A program made the position numbers and the translations under genes. A model generated the notes under the pieces. The model made no database searches and was not told the origin of the DNA. It saw only the letters and a program-made list of their open reading frames with translations. A stretch of 21,312 bases of DNA, from contig DAOWJS010000054.1 of NCBI GenBank assembly GCA_030640255.1, forward strand, positions 1 through 21,312, given 5' to 3'. Source of the DNA: Dehalococcoidales bacterium (lineage in GTDB: Bacteria; Chloroflexota; Dehalococcoidia; Dehalococcoidales; GCA-2688105). Shown here in pieces: positions 1 to 6,696 of the stretch (the first letter of the stretch is position 1; each line of letters starts with the position of its first letter).

Positions 1-1211
1 AACATCTCAACCAGATGAGGCGAGAGGTCGATGTTCTCACCCTCAGTGCTACACCCATCCCCCGCACCCTTCATATGTCCCAGGTAGGGGGAAGAGATAT
101 GAGCACTATGGAAACTCCCCCCGAAGAACGGCTGCCCATCAAAACCTATGTTGCCGAATACAATGACCAGCTAATCAGAGAAGCCATCCTTAGAGAGCTG
201 GAAAGAAATGGTCAGGTCTTCTTCGTTCACAATCGGGTTCAGAGCATCGCTTGGGTGGCTAGTAAGCTCCAGTCTCTGGTGCCCGAGGCTAAGATAGCCA
301 TCGCTCACGGTCAGATGCCCGAAGCCGAGCTGGAGGCGGTGATGGCTAACTTTGCTCAGGGTAAAAGCGACGTCCTGGTCTGCACCACTATTATTGAGTC
401 GGGACTGGATATGCCCAATGTCAACACCCTGATGGTTAACCAGGCTGATAAATTTGGGCTGACCCAACTGTATCAACTCCGGGGCAGGGTTGGGCGGGGG
501 GCTAACCTTGCCCATGCCTATTTTCTCTATGAGCCGGGGAAGCACCTGACCCCAACCGCAGAGAAGCGCCTGAGGACTATATTTGAAGCCACCGAGCTTG
601 GGGCTGGTTTTGGTATTGCTATGAAAGACCTGGAGATTAGGGGCGCCGGCACCCTGCTGGGGGTAAAGCAGAGCGGCTTTATCAGCGCCGTTGGCTTCAG
701 CCTTTACTGTCGGCTGCTGACTGAGGCGGTGGAAGAGCAAAAGGCAAAACAGGCTGGTATACCCAAGGAAAAGGTAAAGCCATCACGCCTGCCACCCCCC
801 ACCATAGACCTCCCCCTGTCCGCATATATACCCGAGGAATATGTCGCCGACCTTGATACCAGATTGTCCCTCTACCAGAGCCTGGCCAGGCTGGACAAGG
901 TGGAGCAGGTAGAGGCACTAGCCGGCGAATTCAGCGACCGCTTTGGCACCCTACCCAAAGAGGTAAATAATCTACTCTATGCAGTAAAGATTAAGGCTCT
1001 GGCGGCTAAAGCTGGAATTGAATCTGTTTACATCGAAGATAATCAAATTGTATTACGGCTATTTCCCGGTATGCAGTTTAACCGGCAGAAACTAGAGCCC
1101 TTGTTAATAGACGGCATCAAGCTGGGCACCACCCAGCTCCGCCTCACCCCCAAACGGCTGGGAGGGGAGTGGCGGGGGGTGTTGGAGGAACTATTAAGGA
1201 ACATAATCTGA
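1..1211 (+). CDS. mfd: Transcription-repair coupling factor Mfd, C-terminal part (5' end outside window)
   Basis: Mfd is a DNA translocase that removes RNA polymerase stalled at lesions and recruits UvrA. The open frame runs back to the window edge (in-frame codons from base 3), so the N-terminal UvrB-like and polymerase-interaction domains lie upstream. About 402 of the family's usual ~1150 residues are present. Counting from the first Met (base 15), helicase motif III (SATPIPRTL) is at 11-19, GQVFFVHNRV at 66-75, motif V (IIESGLDMPNVNTL) at 126-139 and motif VI (QLYQLRGRVGRG) at 151-162. The 'NQADKFGLTQLYQ' stretch is characteristic of Mfd rather than RecG. The TRCF C-terminal domain follows, with the typical 'AYIPEEYVADLDTRL' entry. 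No frameshift is seen. Very sure of family. Confidence 0.96.
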   Translation, partial: HLNQMRREVDVLTLSATPIPRTLHMSQVGGRDMSTMETPPEERLPIKTYVAEYNDQLIREAILRELERNGQVFFVHNRVQSIAWVASKLQSLVPEAKIAIAHGQMPEAELEAVMANFAQGKSDVLVCTTIIESGLDMPNVNTLMVNQADKFGLTQLYQLRGRVGRGANLAHAYFLYEPGKHLTPTAEKRLRTIFEATELGAGFGIAMKDLEIRGAGTLLGVKQSGFISAVGFSLYCRLLTEAVEEQKAKQAGIPKEKVKPSRLPPPTIDLPLSAYIPEEYVADLDTRLSLYQSLARLDKVEQVEALAGEFSDRFGTLPKEVNNLLYAVKIKALAAKAGIESVYIEDNQIVLRLFPGMQFNRQKLEPLLIDGIKLGTTQLRLTPKRLGGEWRGVLEELLRNII

Positions 1212-1222
1212 TATAATATAAT
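1212..1222 (+). promoter_or_regulatory. Tandem -10 boxes upstream of the AbiJ-type gene
   Basis: Two overlapping TATAAT boxes (1212-1217 and 1217-1222) lie immediately after the mfd stop codon and 13 to 18 bases before the next ATG. Only a poor -35 (TTAAGG, 1195-1200) is present, inside the mfd end. If used, the transcript would have a very short leader, with the AGGTG ribosome site at about 1225-1229. Suggests that the gene is transcribed independently of mfd. Confidence 0.35.
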
Positions 1223-1234
1223 GTAGGTGTAGAA

Positions 1235-2020
1235 ATGGTGAGAGACTCTTTTTCTAATAGGTATGGGTATGCGCGTGAAAAGGGCGACCTAATATATGAG
1301 AGTGCGCCTCAACAGGTACGTGTAGGGTTGAGGGAGATATTAGCGAAGTGTGGCTATGACTGTCCGTCTTCCCAGCGGACCGTAATCTGTAAGGTTCTAA
1401 GGATACGCCCTGACCCGAACAATTGGTCTGAGTATCCCAATATCGATTATGAAGTTGATTCTCTTATCCACGACTCTGAATGGTTCGATTTTTATGATAT
1501 GTGCGAGAGGATTGCACAGAGTATGGCATCAAAGCCCTTTGAGGAAGAATTTAACAAAATTCTATGGGAAGAACATGTAGGTTACCAGATGCAACAAGGA
1601 AAACTGCTAAAAGTAGGAAGTGAGGAGTTTGATCAAGCTGTTAGTGAGTCCCGAATTGAACTCGGAGATCCACGATTTGAGGTGGCATCACAGCAATTTA
1701 AAAAAGCGCTAGCTTTTCGTAATTCTATGCCTCCTGATTATCCTAACGCAGTCAAAGAGGCTGTGAATGCGTTAGAAGGAACGTTGCAAGTCGTTGTGAA
1801 CATGCCAGGCACAGCATTACCCGCGCTACTAAGTAGTCTTCAACCATCACTAGCTAGCAGCTTGAAGAAGCTGTATGATGGCCTGTATGCTTATGGCTCA
1901 GCAAGCGAAGGTGCTAGACATGCGGGTGTAGGTGGTCACGTCCCCAGTGCTGAGGAAGCAGAGTTAATAATTCACACTGCGGCAGCGGCAATTCGTTATG
2001 TGATTAAGACATACGGCTAA
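1235..2020 (+). CDS. AbiJ-NTD4 domain protein, possible abortive-infection / phage-defence protein
   Basis: A 261-residue protein. The N-terminus (FSNRYGY at 6-12, then PDPNNWSEYPN at 59-69 and a conserved 'EWFDFYD' at 82-88) matches the AbiJ N-terminal domain 4 type found in putative abortive-infection proteins. The middle carries 'WEEHVGYQMQQGKLLKVGSEEF' in two adjoining parts (111-122, 123-132), as in that family. The C-terminal helical part (about 150-261) has an Arg-His pair in GARHAG (226-231) followed by EEAELI, resembling Abi C-terminal/HEPN-like folds; a canonical RxxxxH nuclease motif is not clear. The start ATG has AGGTG upstream. Codon use is more AT-rich than flanking genes, and it sits alone between mfd and a terminator, which fits acquisition. 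The defence role is inferred from the family and untested; the biochemical activity is unknown. Confidence 0.72.
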   Translation: MVRDSFSNRYGYAREKGDLIYESAPQQVRVGLREILAKCGYDCPSSQRTVICKVLRIRPDPNNWSEYPNIDYEVDSLIHDSEWFDFYDMCERIAQSMASKPFEEEFNKILWEEHVGYQMQQGKLLKVGSEEFDQAVSESRIELGDPRFEVASQQFKKALAFRNSMPPDYPNAVKEAVNALEGTLQVVVNMPGTALPALLSSLQPSLASSLKKLYDGLYAYGSASEGARHAGVGGHVPSAEEAELIIHTAAAAIRYVIKTYG

Positions 2021-2028
2021 AACAATGT

Positions 2029-2084
2029 AGGCAGTTTAAGAGGGGCGAAGCCCCTCTTTTTAATATCCTCCCCCTCTTCTTTAT
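2029..2084 (+). repeat. Terminator-bearing intergenic repeat, copy 1
   Basis: About 55 bases starting AGGCAGTTTAAGAGGG, then the terminator hairpin, then a CT-rich tail, nearly repeated at 3783-3840. Copy 1 has G where copy 2 has A inside the stem. Confidence 0.7.
2038..2061 (+). terminator. Intrinsic terminator after the AbiJ-type gene
   Basis: A 9-bp perfect stem (2038-2046 with 2050-2058), GAA loop and a T run to 2061. It lies 18 bases after the stop codon. It is near-identical to the terminator at 3792-3817. Confidence 0.8.
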
Positions 2085-2143
2085 AGGAGTGCACAAAGTT
2101 AAGCAGGAAATATGTAAGCTTAAAGTAAGTTCTTAAAGCACTA

Positions 2144-3151
2144 CTATGCAGGTTCGGTAGGGCTAACTACTACAGCAGCAGGGTCTGCAGCCCCCGCTGC
2201 AGTTCTCCCCTCTATGTTAATCGTAGAGAGGGTGAAGGTAACACCATTGTCCTGGCTGATGGCCACTCCCATGTCCGCCTGAGGAGCGCCCGGTTTATGA
2301 GTTAGACCACAGTAGTAAACATAGATTACGTCATTATAGTAAACAGCCCCCGGCACTGAGCCTTTACAGATGAATCTGTTCTGGGCATGCTGAGACCATG
2401 TTATCCCATCAGCAGAAGTAGCCAGGTAAATCTCATGTTCTGTCGGTGGCGCAGAGTGAGAGGCAACGTACTTGTAGAACATCAAGTATTCGTTATCAAC
2501 CCGAATCACTGAGGGGTCAGCGATGAAACCAGAAGTGGGGGGATTTAAAGCAACTCCGTCATAGTTCAGGGTACCACTATTTTGGTCATAGGTCGCCACA
2601 TGAATGCCGCCTTGAAAGCTGACGAACGTTCGTACTGTGCCGTCGAAATTGTGAGAACCTGGGACTCCACCATGGTTCCAACTGAAGACTTCGTCACGGA
2701 TGAAGGTTCCTGAGGAGGTAGGCGCGGTAGCCTTTATTAGATTGGTTCCCAGGCTAGCGAACATCAGCCATGACCCATCGTTCAAGCGAACCACATCCGG
2801 GTCAGTAATTCCAAAAGTGCTTGCAGTATCATATGAGAAACGTACGCCTGGGTCCTCCTTGAAGTTGATGCCGTCACTGGAGGTGGCACTGTAGATATGG
2901 TGTGCACCTGGCAGGGCTGCCGGATCAGTCCCTAGGGACGAAGGGCCGTAGTAATAAAGGCGGATGACCTTATCGTTAGTAGGGGTAGGAGTAGGCTCTG
3001 GTGTCACTGGCGTAGGAGTAGGTGTAGGCTCTGGTGGTGACACCGGTGCAGGGGTAGATGCAGGCGATTGACTGCAACCCACAACAAAACTACCCAACAA
3101 AAATACTAATCCCGTAAGCAGAAATAGATACCATTTGATGTTACCTCTCAT
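2144..3151 (-). CDS. Secreted lipoprotein with a Pro/Thr-rich linker and beta-propeller-like domain
   Basis: A 335-residue protein. Residues 1-25 form a signal peptide (charged start, Leu-rich core) ending in the lipobox VVGC with Cys26, so it is predicted to be lipidated and exported. Residues 27-58 are a low-complexity Pro/Thr spacer. The rest repeats motifs such as TSSDGINF, TSADGITW and SQDNGVTF, together with DPDVV and DPSVI preceding 'MF' strands. These are typical of five-bladed propellers related to glycoside hydrolase families 43/32/68 and sialidase Asp-box proteins. Catalytic residues cannot be assigned, so it may bind rather than cleave glycans. The ATG start has GGGAGG with 5-base spacing. 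A TTGACA promoter lies upstream. It is monocistronic, and its 3' end faces the preceding gene. Confidence 0.75.
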   Translation of the reverse strand: MRGNIKWYLFLLTGLVFLLGSFVVGCSQSPASTPAPVSPPEPTPTPTPVTPEPTPTPTNDKVIRLYYYGPSSLGTDPAALPGAHHIYSATSSDGINFKEDPGVRFSYDTASTFGITDPDVVRLNDGSWLMFASLGTNLIKATAPTSSGTFIRDEVFSWNHGGVPGSHNFDGTVRTFVSFQGGIHVATYDQNSGTLNYDGVALNPPTSGFIADPSVIRVDNEYLMFYKYVASHSAPPTEHEIYLATSADGITWSQHAQNRFICKGSVPGAVYYNDVIYVYYCGLTHKPGAPQADMGVAISQDNGVTFTLSTINIEGRTAAGAADPAAVVVSPTEPA

Positions 3152-3201
3152 TTCAGCCTCCCAATCACCTCAATGACTACAGCAGCAACTCGCTAACAGA
3201 C

Positions 3202-3230
3202 ACTTTAAGTATCTGACTTGGTTTTGTCAA
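3202..3230 (-). promoter_or_regulatory. Promoter for the propeller lipoprotein
   Basis: Reading the minus strand, a perfect -35 TTGACA (3230-3225) is followed after 17 bases by TAAAGT (3207-3202). About 50 bases remain to the lipoprotein ATG. Confidence 0.6.
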
Positions 3231-3249
3231 TATTGATTTTGGGGGTAAA

Positions 3250-3305
3250 TTAAGGGGGTGAGGTAGATAAAAATCCTTATCTTATAAGAGAGAAGATGCT
3301 ATAAT
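3250..3305 (+). promoter_or_regulatory. Repeated promoter module, copy 1, extended -10 for hicB-hicA
   Basis: An extended -10 TGCTATAAT lies at 3297-3305, with start predicted near 3312. The block from AAGGGGGTGAGG (3252) to the -10 is similar to 4316-4380 ahead of the radical SAM gene, including a shared GATAAAAATC/AATAAAAATC segment. No good -35 is present, as is usual for extended -10 promoters. Confidence 0.65.
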
Positions 3306-3327
3306 AGGACAAGCGGGAGAGATGGAG

Positions 3328-3540
3328 ATGCAATATACCATTTTTATTAGAAAAGCACCTGACGGATTCTATATAGCTAGCTGTCCTCTGATTCCAGAAG
3401 CACATGCCCAGGGTGAAACTTATGAAGAATGTGTAGCTAACATTAAAGAAGTACTTGAACTTTGTCTGGAATTCCGCAAAGAGCGCGGCGAGGAAATACC
3501 AGAGGAGATTGGCGCTAAACAGGTTACGGTTGCCATATGA
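3328..3540 (+). CDS. hicB: HicB-family antitoxin
   Basis: A 70-residue protein with the HicB partial RNase-H-like fold: YTIFIRKAPDGFYIASCP, then the helix 'TYEECVANIKEVLELCLEF' and the acidic segment 'GEEIPEE'. HicB neutralises HicA and may repress its own promoter. No separate HTH or ribbon-helix-helix is visible, so DNA binding is uncertain. I prefer the ATG at 3328 because GGGAG (3315-3319) is then 8 bases away; the ATG at 3322 is only 2 bases from it. Its last 4 bases overlap the toxin start (ATGA), so translation is coupled. The antitoxin-first order is a common variant. Confidence 0.85.
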   Translation: MQYTIFIRKAPDGFYIASCPLIPEAHAQGETYEECVANIKEVLELCLEFRKERGEEIPEEIGAKQVTVAI

Positions 3541-3770
3541 CAAGGTTGCCTTCACTCAAGGCACGTGAAGTAGTCAATGGTCTCCAGACACTGGGCTTTG
3601 AGAAGGTAAGGCAAAAGGGTAGCCATACCATATTCCACCATCAAGATTGTCGCCGGGCTCCCATTCCCATCCATCCAACCAAAACCATCAGTCCTTATCT
3701 TCTCTCAGATATTCTCAAACAGCTTGAGATTGACGAGGATAAATTTTTACAAGCTATAGGGCATAGATAG
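3537..3770 (+). CDS. hicA: HicA-family mRNA interferase toxin
   Basis: A 77-residue protein with the HicA double-stranded RNA-binding-like fold: 'AREVVNGLQTLGFEKVRQKG', the GSH motif with catalytic His30, 'TIFHH', and the usual C-terminal 'ISPYLLSDILKQLEI'. HicA toxins cleave mRNA and arrest growth until neutralised by HicB. Length and motifs look intact, so the toxin is probably functional. The start overlaps the hicB stop by 4 bases. A terminator follows 22 bases after the stop codon, closing a two-gene unit. Confidence 0.88.
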   Translation: MTRLPSLKAREVVNGLQTLGFEKVRQKGSHTIFHHQDCRRAPIPIHPTKTISPYLLSDILKQLEIDEDKFLQAIGHR

Positions 3771-3782
3771 TCTTTGGGATAC

Positions 3783-3840
3783 AGGCAGTTTAAGAGGGAC
3801 GAAGCCCCTCTTTTTTTATATCCTTCCCCCTCTCCTTTTA
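3783..3840 (+). repeat. Terminator-bearing intergenic repeat, copy 2
   Basis: Near-copy of 2029-2084: same AGGCAGTTTAAGAGGG opening, hairpin, T run and CT-rich tail (TATCCTTCCCCCTCTCC). The two copies follow the two accessory + strand units of this region. Confidence 0.7.
3792..3817 (+). terminator. Intrinsic terminator of hicB-hicA
   Basis: Stem 3792-3800 with 3804-3812, GAA loop, one A-C mismatch and seven T's. It is the second copy of the terminator seen at 2038-2061. Confidence 0.8.
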
Positions 3841-4044
3841 TTGATAACTCACCGCCTTGTTTTGATTTAAAGAGGTTCTGATTAGTTGAACAGCGATGAC
3901 ACCGAGGTAGAGACAGTGGCTAAAGTCAGTGATTCCCGCTTTAACCACTGCTTATGCCCAAATATTGCTGGAGCTGGAGGTTGACAATTATAAATAGATG
4001 TAGTTGAATGAAACTAGGAGCTGAGTGATGCCTCTAATATTTTA

Positions 4045-4269
4045 AAGGGAGGTGCGCAGTGAAGCTTCATGTTCTGTACGGAGTTTGGCAAGTAGACACT
4101 CTTGGCCCTACCGGAAGGTAGGGCACCCGGAACTCAAACCCGACTCGTAGAATGAACTAGGGGTCAGTCTGGTGAAGAGAGACTCCATGTGGTGGTGGTC
4201 ACCACAAGTGAGCTGGGAATGAGGAGGTAACTCAGTGGAGGGTACTTATTGAAGTGCTCTCCACTTTTT
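4045..4269 (+). ncRNA. Candidate structured RNA of unknown family
   Basis: The 3771-4436 stretch has no convincing gene. Within it, several perfect hairpins occur in tandem: an 8-bp stem closed by GGAA (4105-4112 with 4117-4124), a 5-bp stem (4166-4170 with 4180-4184), a 7-bp stem (4188-4194 with 4200-4206), and a 14-bp terminator stem with T run at the end. GGAGT at 4080-4084 could pair with ACTCC at 4182-4186, enclosing the first two. A TTGACA at 3981-3986 with weak TTGAAT 17 bases on could start it; the 5' end is otherwise unknown. I could not match it to tmRNA, RNase P, 6S, SRP RNA or a known riboswitch. It could also be a leader or a decayed mobile RNA element such as a group II intron piece. 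Confidence 0.35.
4234..4269 (+). terminator. Strong intrinsic terminator ending the RNA-like segment
   Basis: A 14-bp stem (4234-4247 with 4252-4265, two G-U pairs), loop ATTG, and five T's at 4265-4269. No coding gene on this strand ends just before it, so it implies a non-coding transcript coming from the left. Confidence 0.7.
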
Positions 4270-4283
4270 ATGGGGGGTTTAAA

Positions 4284-4318
4284 AGAGCCTTCTCCCTCGC
4301 CTTAACAGGAGAGTCAAA
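4284..4318 (-). repeat. Inverted copy of part of the 18.7 kb intergenic repeat
   Basis: Read on the minus strand this segment gives TTTGACTCTCCTG and AAGGCGAGGGAG, matching the + strand at 18762-18796 (TTTGACTCTCCTT, AAGGGGAGAGGGAG) with a few differences. Part of a dispersed repeat family. Confidence 0.55.
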
Positions 4319-4380
4319 GGGGGGGTGAGGTTAATAAAAATCTCTACCCCTTTACTTTTTGAGAGAAAAGGTGCTATAAT
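4316..4380 (+). promoter_or_regulatory. Repeated promoter module, copy 2, extended -10 for the radical SAM gene
   Basis: TTTACT at 4351-4356, 18 bases, then TATAAT at 4375-4380 with TG at 4372-4373. The block resembles 3250-3305 in front of hicB. Predicted start is near 4387. Confidence 0.68.
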
Positions 4381-4436
4381 AACGTAATTTTTATGCAGTA
4401 AGACCAAATTAACTGAAACATATGAGGGAGGCCAAT

Positions 4437-6008
4437 GTGAAAATACTTTTGGTTAGCCCACAGTATCCCGATACCTTCTGGAGTTTTAAGCACGCCTTAA
4501 AATTCATCTCTAAAAAGGCTTCATTCCCTCCCCTGGGTTTATTGACGGTAGCCGCCATGCTGCCTGACGAGTGGGAGAAAAAGCTGGTAGATATGAACAC
4601 CACCACCCTGACTGATAAAGACCTTAAATGGGCTGATTATGTGTTTATCGGGGCTATGGTGGTACAACAAAAATCAGCCTGGGAGGTTATTGACCGCTGC
4701 CATAAACTCAACACTAAGATTGTGGCTGGTGGTCCCTTCTTTACCATCGCCTACAAAAAAGACTCTGGATTTGATATTGTAGACCATCTGGTGCTTGATG
4801 AGGCTGAAGCCACCCTCCCACCCTTTTTAGAAGATTTAGACAAGGGATGCGCTAAACATGTTTATACCTCTAAGGAACGACCCGATATAACCCAAACCCC
4901 GGTCCCGCTATGGTCGCTTATCAACATGAAAAAATACTCATCAATGAATATTCAGTATTCCCGAGGCTGCCCTTTCAACTGTGAATTCTGTGATATTATC
5001 ATCCTAAATGGGCATAAGCCTCGCACCAAGAGTAAAGAGCAGATGTTAGCCGAACTGGAGGCGTTATACCAGCAGGGATGCCGGGGTGGTTTGTTTATCG
5101 TTGATGATAATTTTATCGGCAATAAGAGAAAATTAAAGGCAGAAATCCTGCCGGCGATAATTCAATGGATGAAGGAGAGAAAACACCCGTTTTCATTTCT
5201 TACCGAGGCATCTCTAAACCTTGCCGATGATGAAGAGCTAATGCAATTAATGGTCGAGGCCGGGTTTGACACCGTATTTGTTGGCATCGAAAGCCCAAAT
5301 GAAGAAAGCCTGATTGAGTGTAATAAGATTCCCAATAAAGGTCGTGATTTAGTAGCTTCGGTTAAGAAAATCCAGAACCACGGCTTTCAGGTAATGGGAG
5401 GATTTATTGTCGGTTTTGATAGTGACCCGCTTTCCATCTTTAGAAGCCAGATCAATTTCATTCAAAAGAGCGGCATCGTTACCGCAATGGTCGGTTTACT
5501 AATCGCCCCCCCTGAAACCAGACTCTACAAGCGCCTGGAAAAGGAAAACCGCATATTGCCCGGCGGTTCTGGCGACAATACCGACTTTTCCACCAACTTC
5601 ATTCCCAAGATGAACTACGAAGTCCTGGTCAATGGCTACAAGCACATCCTGGATACAATTTATTCCCCCAAGTACTACTGCGAACGGATAAAAACATTTC
5701 TAAAGGAGTATAAACCTCACCGGAAAAGGAAGGGCAAACTCCAGTTTTGCTATGTTCGGGCATTCTTTAAGTCCATGTGGATTTTGGGTATCAAGGAAAA
5801 GGGAAGAAGGTATTACTGGAAGCTACTGGCTTCGACCCTGCTGAGACATCCCCGGTCTTTCGCTTTAACCGTAACCTTCGCCATCCAGGCATTCCATTTC
5901 CGCAAGGTCTTTGAGAAATTCAGTAACATACCAGTTAAGGACATGCTGGACCGGGGGATAACCAAGAAAATTAACGAATCGGAAGAATTAGCCGCTAAAG
6001 GTATCTAG
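4437..6008 (+). CDS. B12-binding radical SAM protein, HpnP / DUF4070-like
   Basis: A 523-residue protein: N-terminal cobalamin-binding-type domain (about 1-135, MKILLVSPQYP and 'FPPLGLLTVAAMLP'), radical SAM core with CPFNCEFC (Cys178, Cys182, Cys185) binding a 4Fe-4S cluster, and a C-terminal DUF4070-type region. The core segments 'VDDNFIGN', 'FLTEAS' and 'VFVGIESP' closely resemble hopanoid C-2 methylase HpnP and relatives, which methylate unactivated carbons. The true substrate is unknown; no hopanoid genes are in view. I choose GTG at 4437 over ATG at 4422 because GGGAGG (4426-4431) precedes it by 5 bases and the protein then starts MKILL. The last 14 bases overlap the convergent HAD gene. 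The long C-terminus (about 420-523) is basic and Phe-rich and may touch membrane. Confidence 0.85.
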   Translation: MKILLVSPQYPDTFWSFKHALKFISKKASFPPLGLLTVAAMLPDEWEKKLVDMNTTTLTDKDLKWADYVFIGAMVVQQKSAWEVIDRCHKLNTKIVAGGPFFTIAYKKDSGFDIVDHLVLDEAEATLPPFLEDLDKGCAKHVYTSKERPDITQTPVPLWSLINMKKYSSMNIQYSRGCPFNCEFCDIIILNGHKPRTKSKEQMLAELEALYQQGCRGGLFIVDDNFIGNKRKLKAEILPAIIQWMKERKHPFSFLTEASLNLADDEELMQLMVEAGFDTVFVGIESPNEESLIECNKIPNKGRDLVASVKKIQNHGFQVMGGFIVGFDSDPLSIFRSQINFIQKSGIVTAMVGLLIAPPETRLYKRLEKENRILPGGSGDNTDFSTNFIPKMNYEVLVNGYKHILDTIYSPKYYCERIKTFLKEYKPHRKRKGKLQFCYVRAFFKSMWILGIKEKGRRYYWKLLASTLLRHPRSFALTVTFAIQAFHFRKVFEKFSNIPVKDMLDRGITKKINESEELAAKGI

Positions 6009-6696
6009 ATAGTTCAGTCAGACGGCAAATTCGTGGGCAGTCAGTAACCTCAGGGTATAATTCATAGCGGTCAATAAGTATCGGACTGATACCCACCCCT
6101 CGGGCACCAACCACATCAATTTTATACTGGTCACCGACATGAATGGCTTCTGAGGCATCTACTTTAGCCCGCTCCAGAGCCGCCAGAAAAATAGGTGGCT
6201 GGGGCTTGTCACTGCCCGCCTCCTCAGAGGTAACCACAAAGTCAAGATATGGTTCCAGACCTAGCTGGCGACAAATAGGCGCCATATCTCTATTTAGATT
6301 AGTTAGCAGGCCCAAAATAAACTTCTGCCCCTTTAATGTTTTTATGGTGGGTAACACATCTTCAAAGAGGGTAAAGGTTATGCCCTTATATAATTCCTGC
6401 ACCTTCTGCGCAATTTTGGAAAATAGCTCTTTAGTAACCTTAACCCCGGCCTCGGTTAACAGTATTTCCTGATAGCGGAGCCCAACCTTAGCCTGCTCCT
6501 GGGGACTCCTCGCCGCCACCTTGGATTTGACATCCTCGTCAAACCAATACCTATCAGCCCGCAAAAGACCACGCATTATTTTCTTCGGTGACGCCTCAAT
6601 GCCAAATTCCTGTAAAGCCTGGCAATGAAGTTCTTCCCGGGGAGGTTCAAAACGGGCTAGCGTGTTAAACCAATCAAGAAATACAGCTTTAATCAC
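5995..6696 (-). CDS. HAD-superfamily hydrolase
   Basis: A 233-residue Rossmann-like HAD protein. Motif I is FLDWFNTL: nucleophile Asp8 is present, but the position two residues on, usually an acid/base Asp, is Phe10. That resembles haloacid dehalogenase-type enzymes (DxYGT) more than phosphatases. Motif II is LLTNLN, motif III Lys is in SDKPQPPIF, and motif IV is HVGDQYKIDVVGA with the acidic residues. A helical cap lies between about residues 15 and 110. The GTG start overlaps the acpP stop (GTGA), so the two are translationally coupled. A phosphatase acting on an acyl or sugar phosphate is possible; the substrate is unknown. Confidence 0.8.
   Translation of the reverse strand: MIKAVFLDWFNTLARFEPPREELHCQALQEFGIEASPKKIMRGLLRADRYWFDEDVKSKVAARSPQEQAKVGLRYQEILLTEAGVKVTKELFSKIAQKVQELYKGITFTLFEDVLPTIKTLKGQKFILGLLTNLNRDMAPICRQLGLEPYLDFVVTSEEAGSDKPQPPIFLAALERAKVDASEAIHVGDQYKIDVVGARGVGISPILIDRYELYPEVTDCPRICRLTELSRYL

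Noticed and set aside
171..740. 189-residue minus-strand open frame inside mfd
   Set aside because: It is a shadow of the mfd coding frame, with no recognisable domain or ribosome site.
2985..3060. Short tandem repeats as a CRISPR-like or satellite array
   Set aside because: They encode the Pro/Thr linker of the lipoprotein and have no spacers.
3277..3555. 92-residue minus-strand open frame over hicB
   Set aside because: It is antisense to a clear HicB frame coupled to hicA and has no family features.
3895..4060. A short coding gene in the gap before the RNA-like segment
   Set aside because: Frames are broken by stops, and the ATGs there lack a good ribosome site and any recognisable product.
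4052..4070. GTGCG as a possible group II intron 5' end
   Set aside because: No domain V hairpin, maturase or 3' AY end could be found downstream; kept only as an alternative for the RNA-like segment.
4105..4124. CCGGAAGG in a hairpin, reminiscent of SRP RNA domain IV
   Set aside because: The stem is simply perfectly paired with a GGAA loop; the SRP internal loops and the AGCAGCC side are absent.
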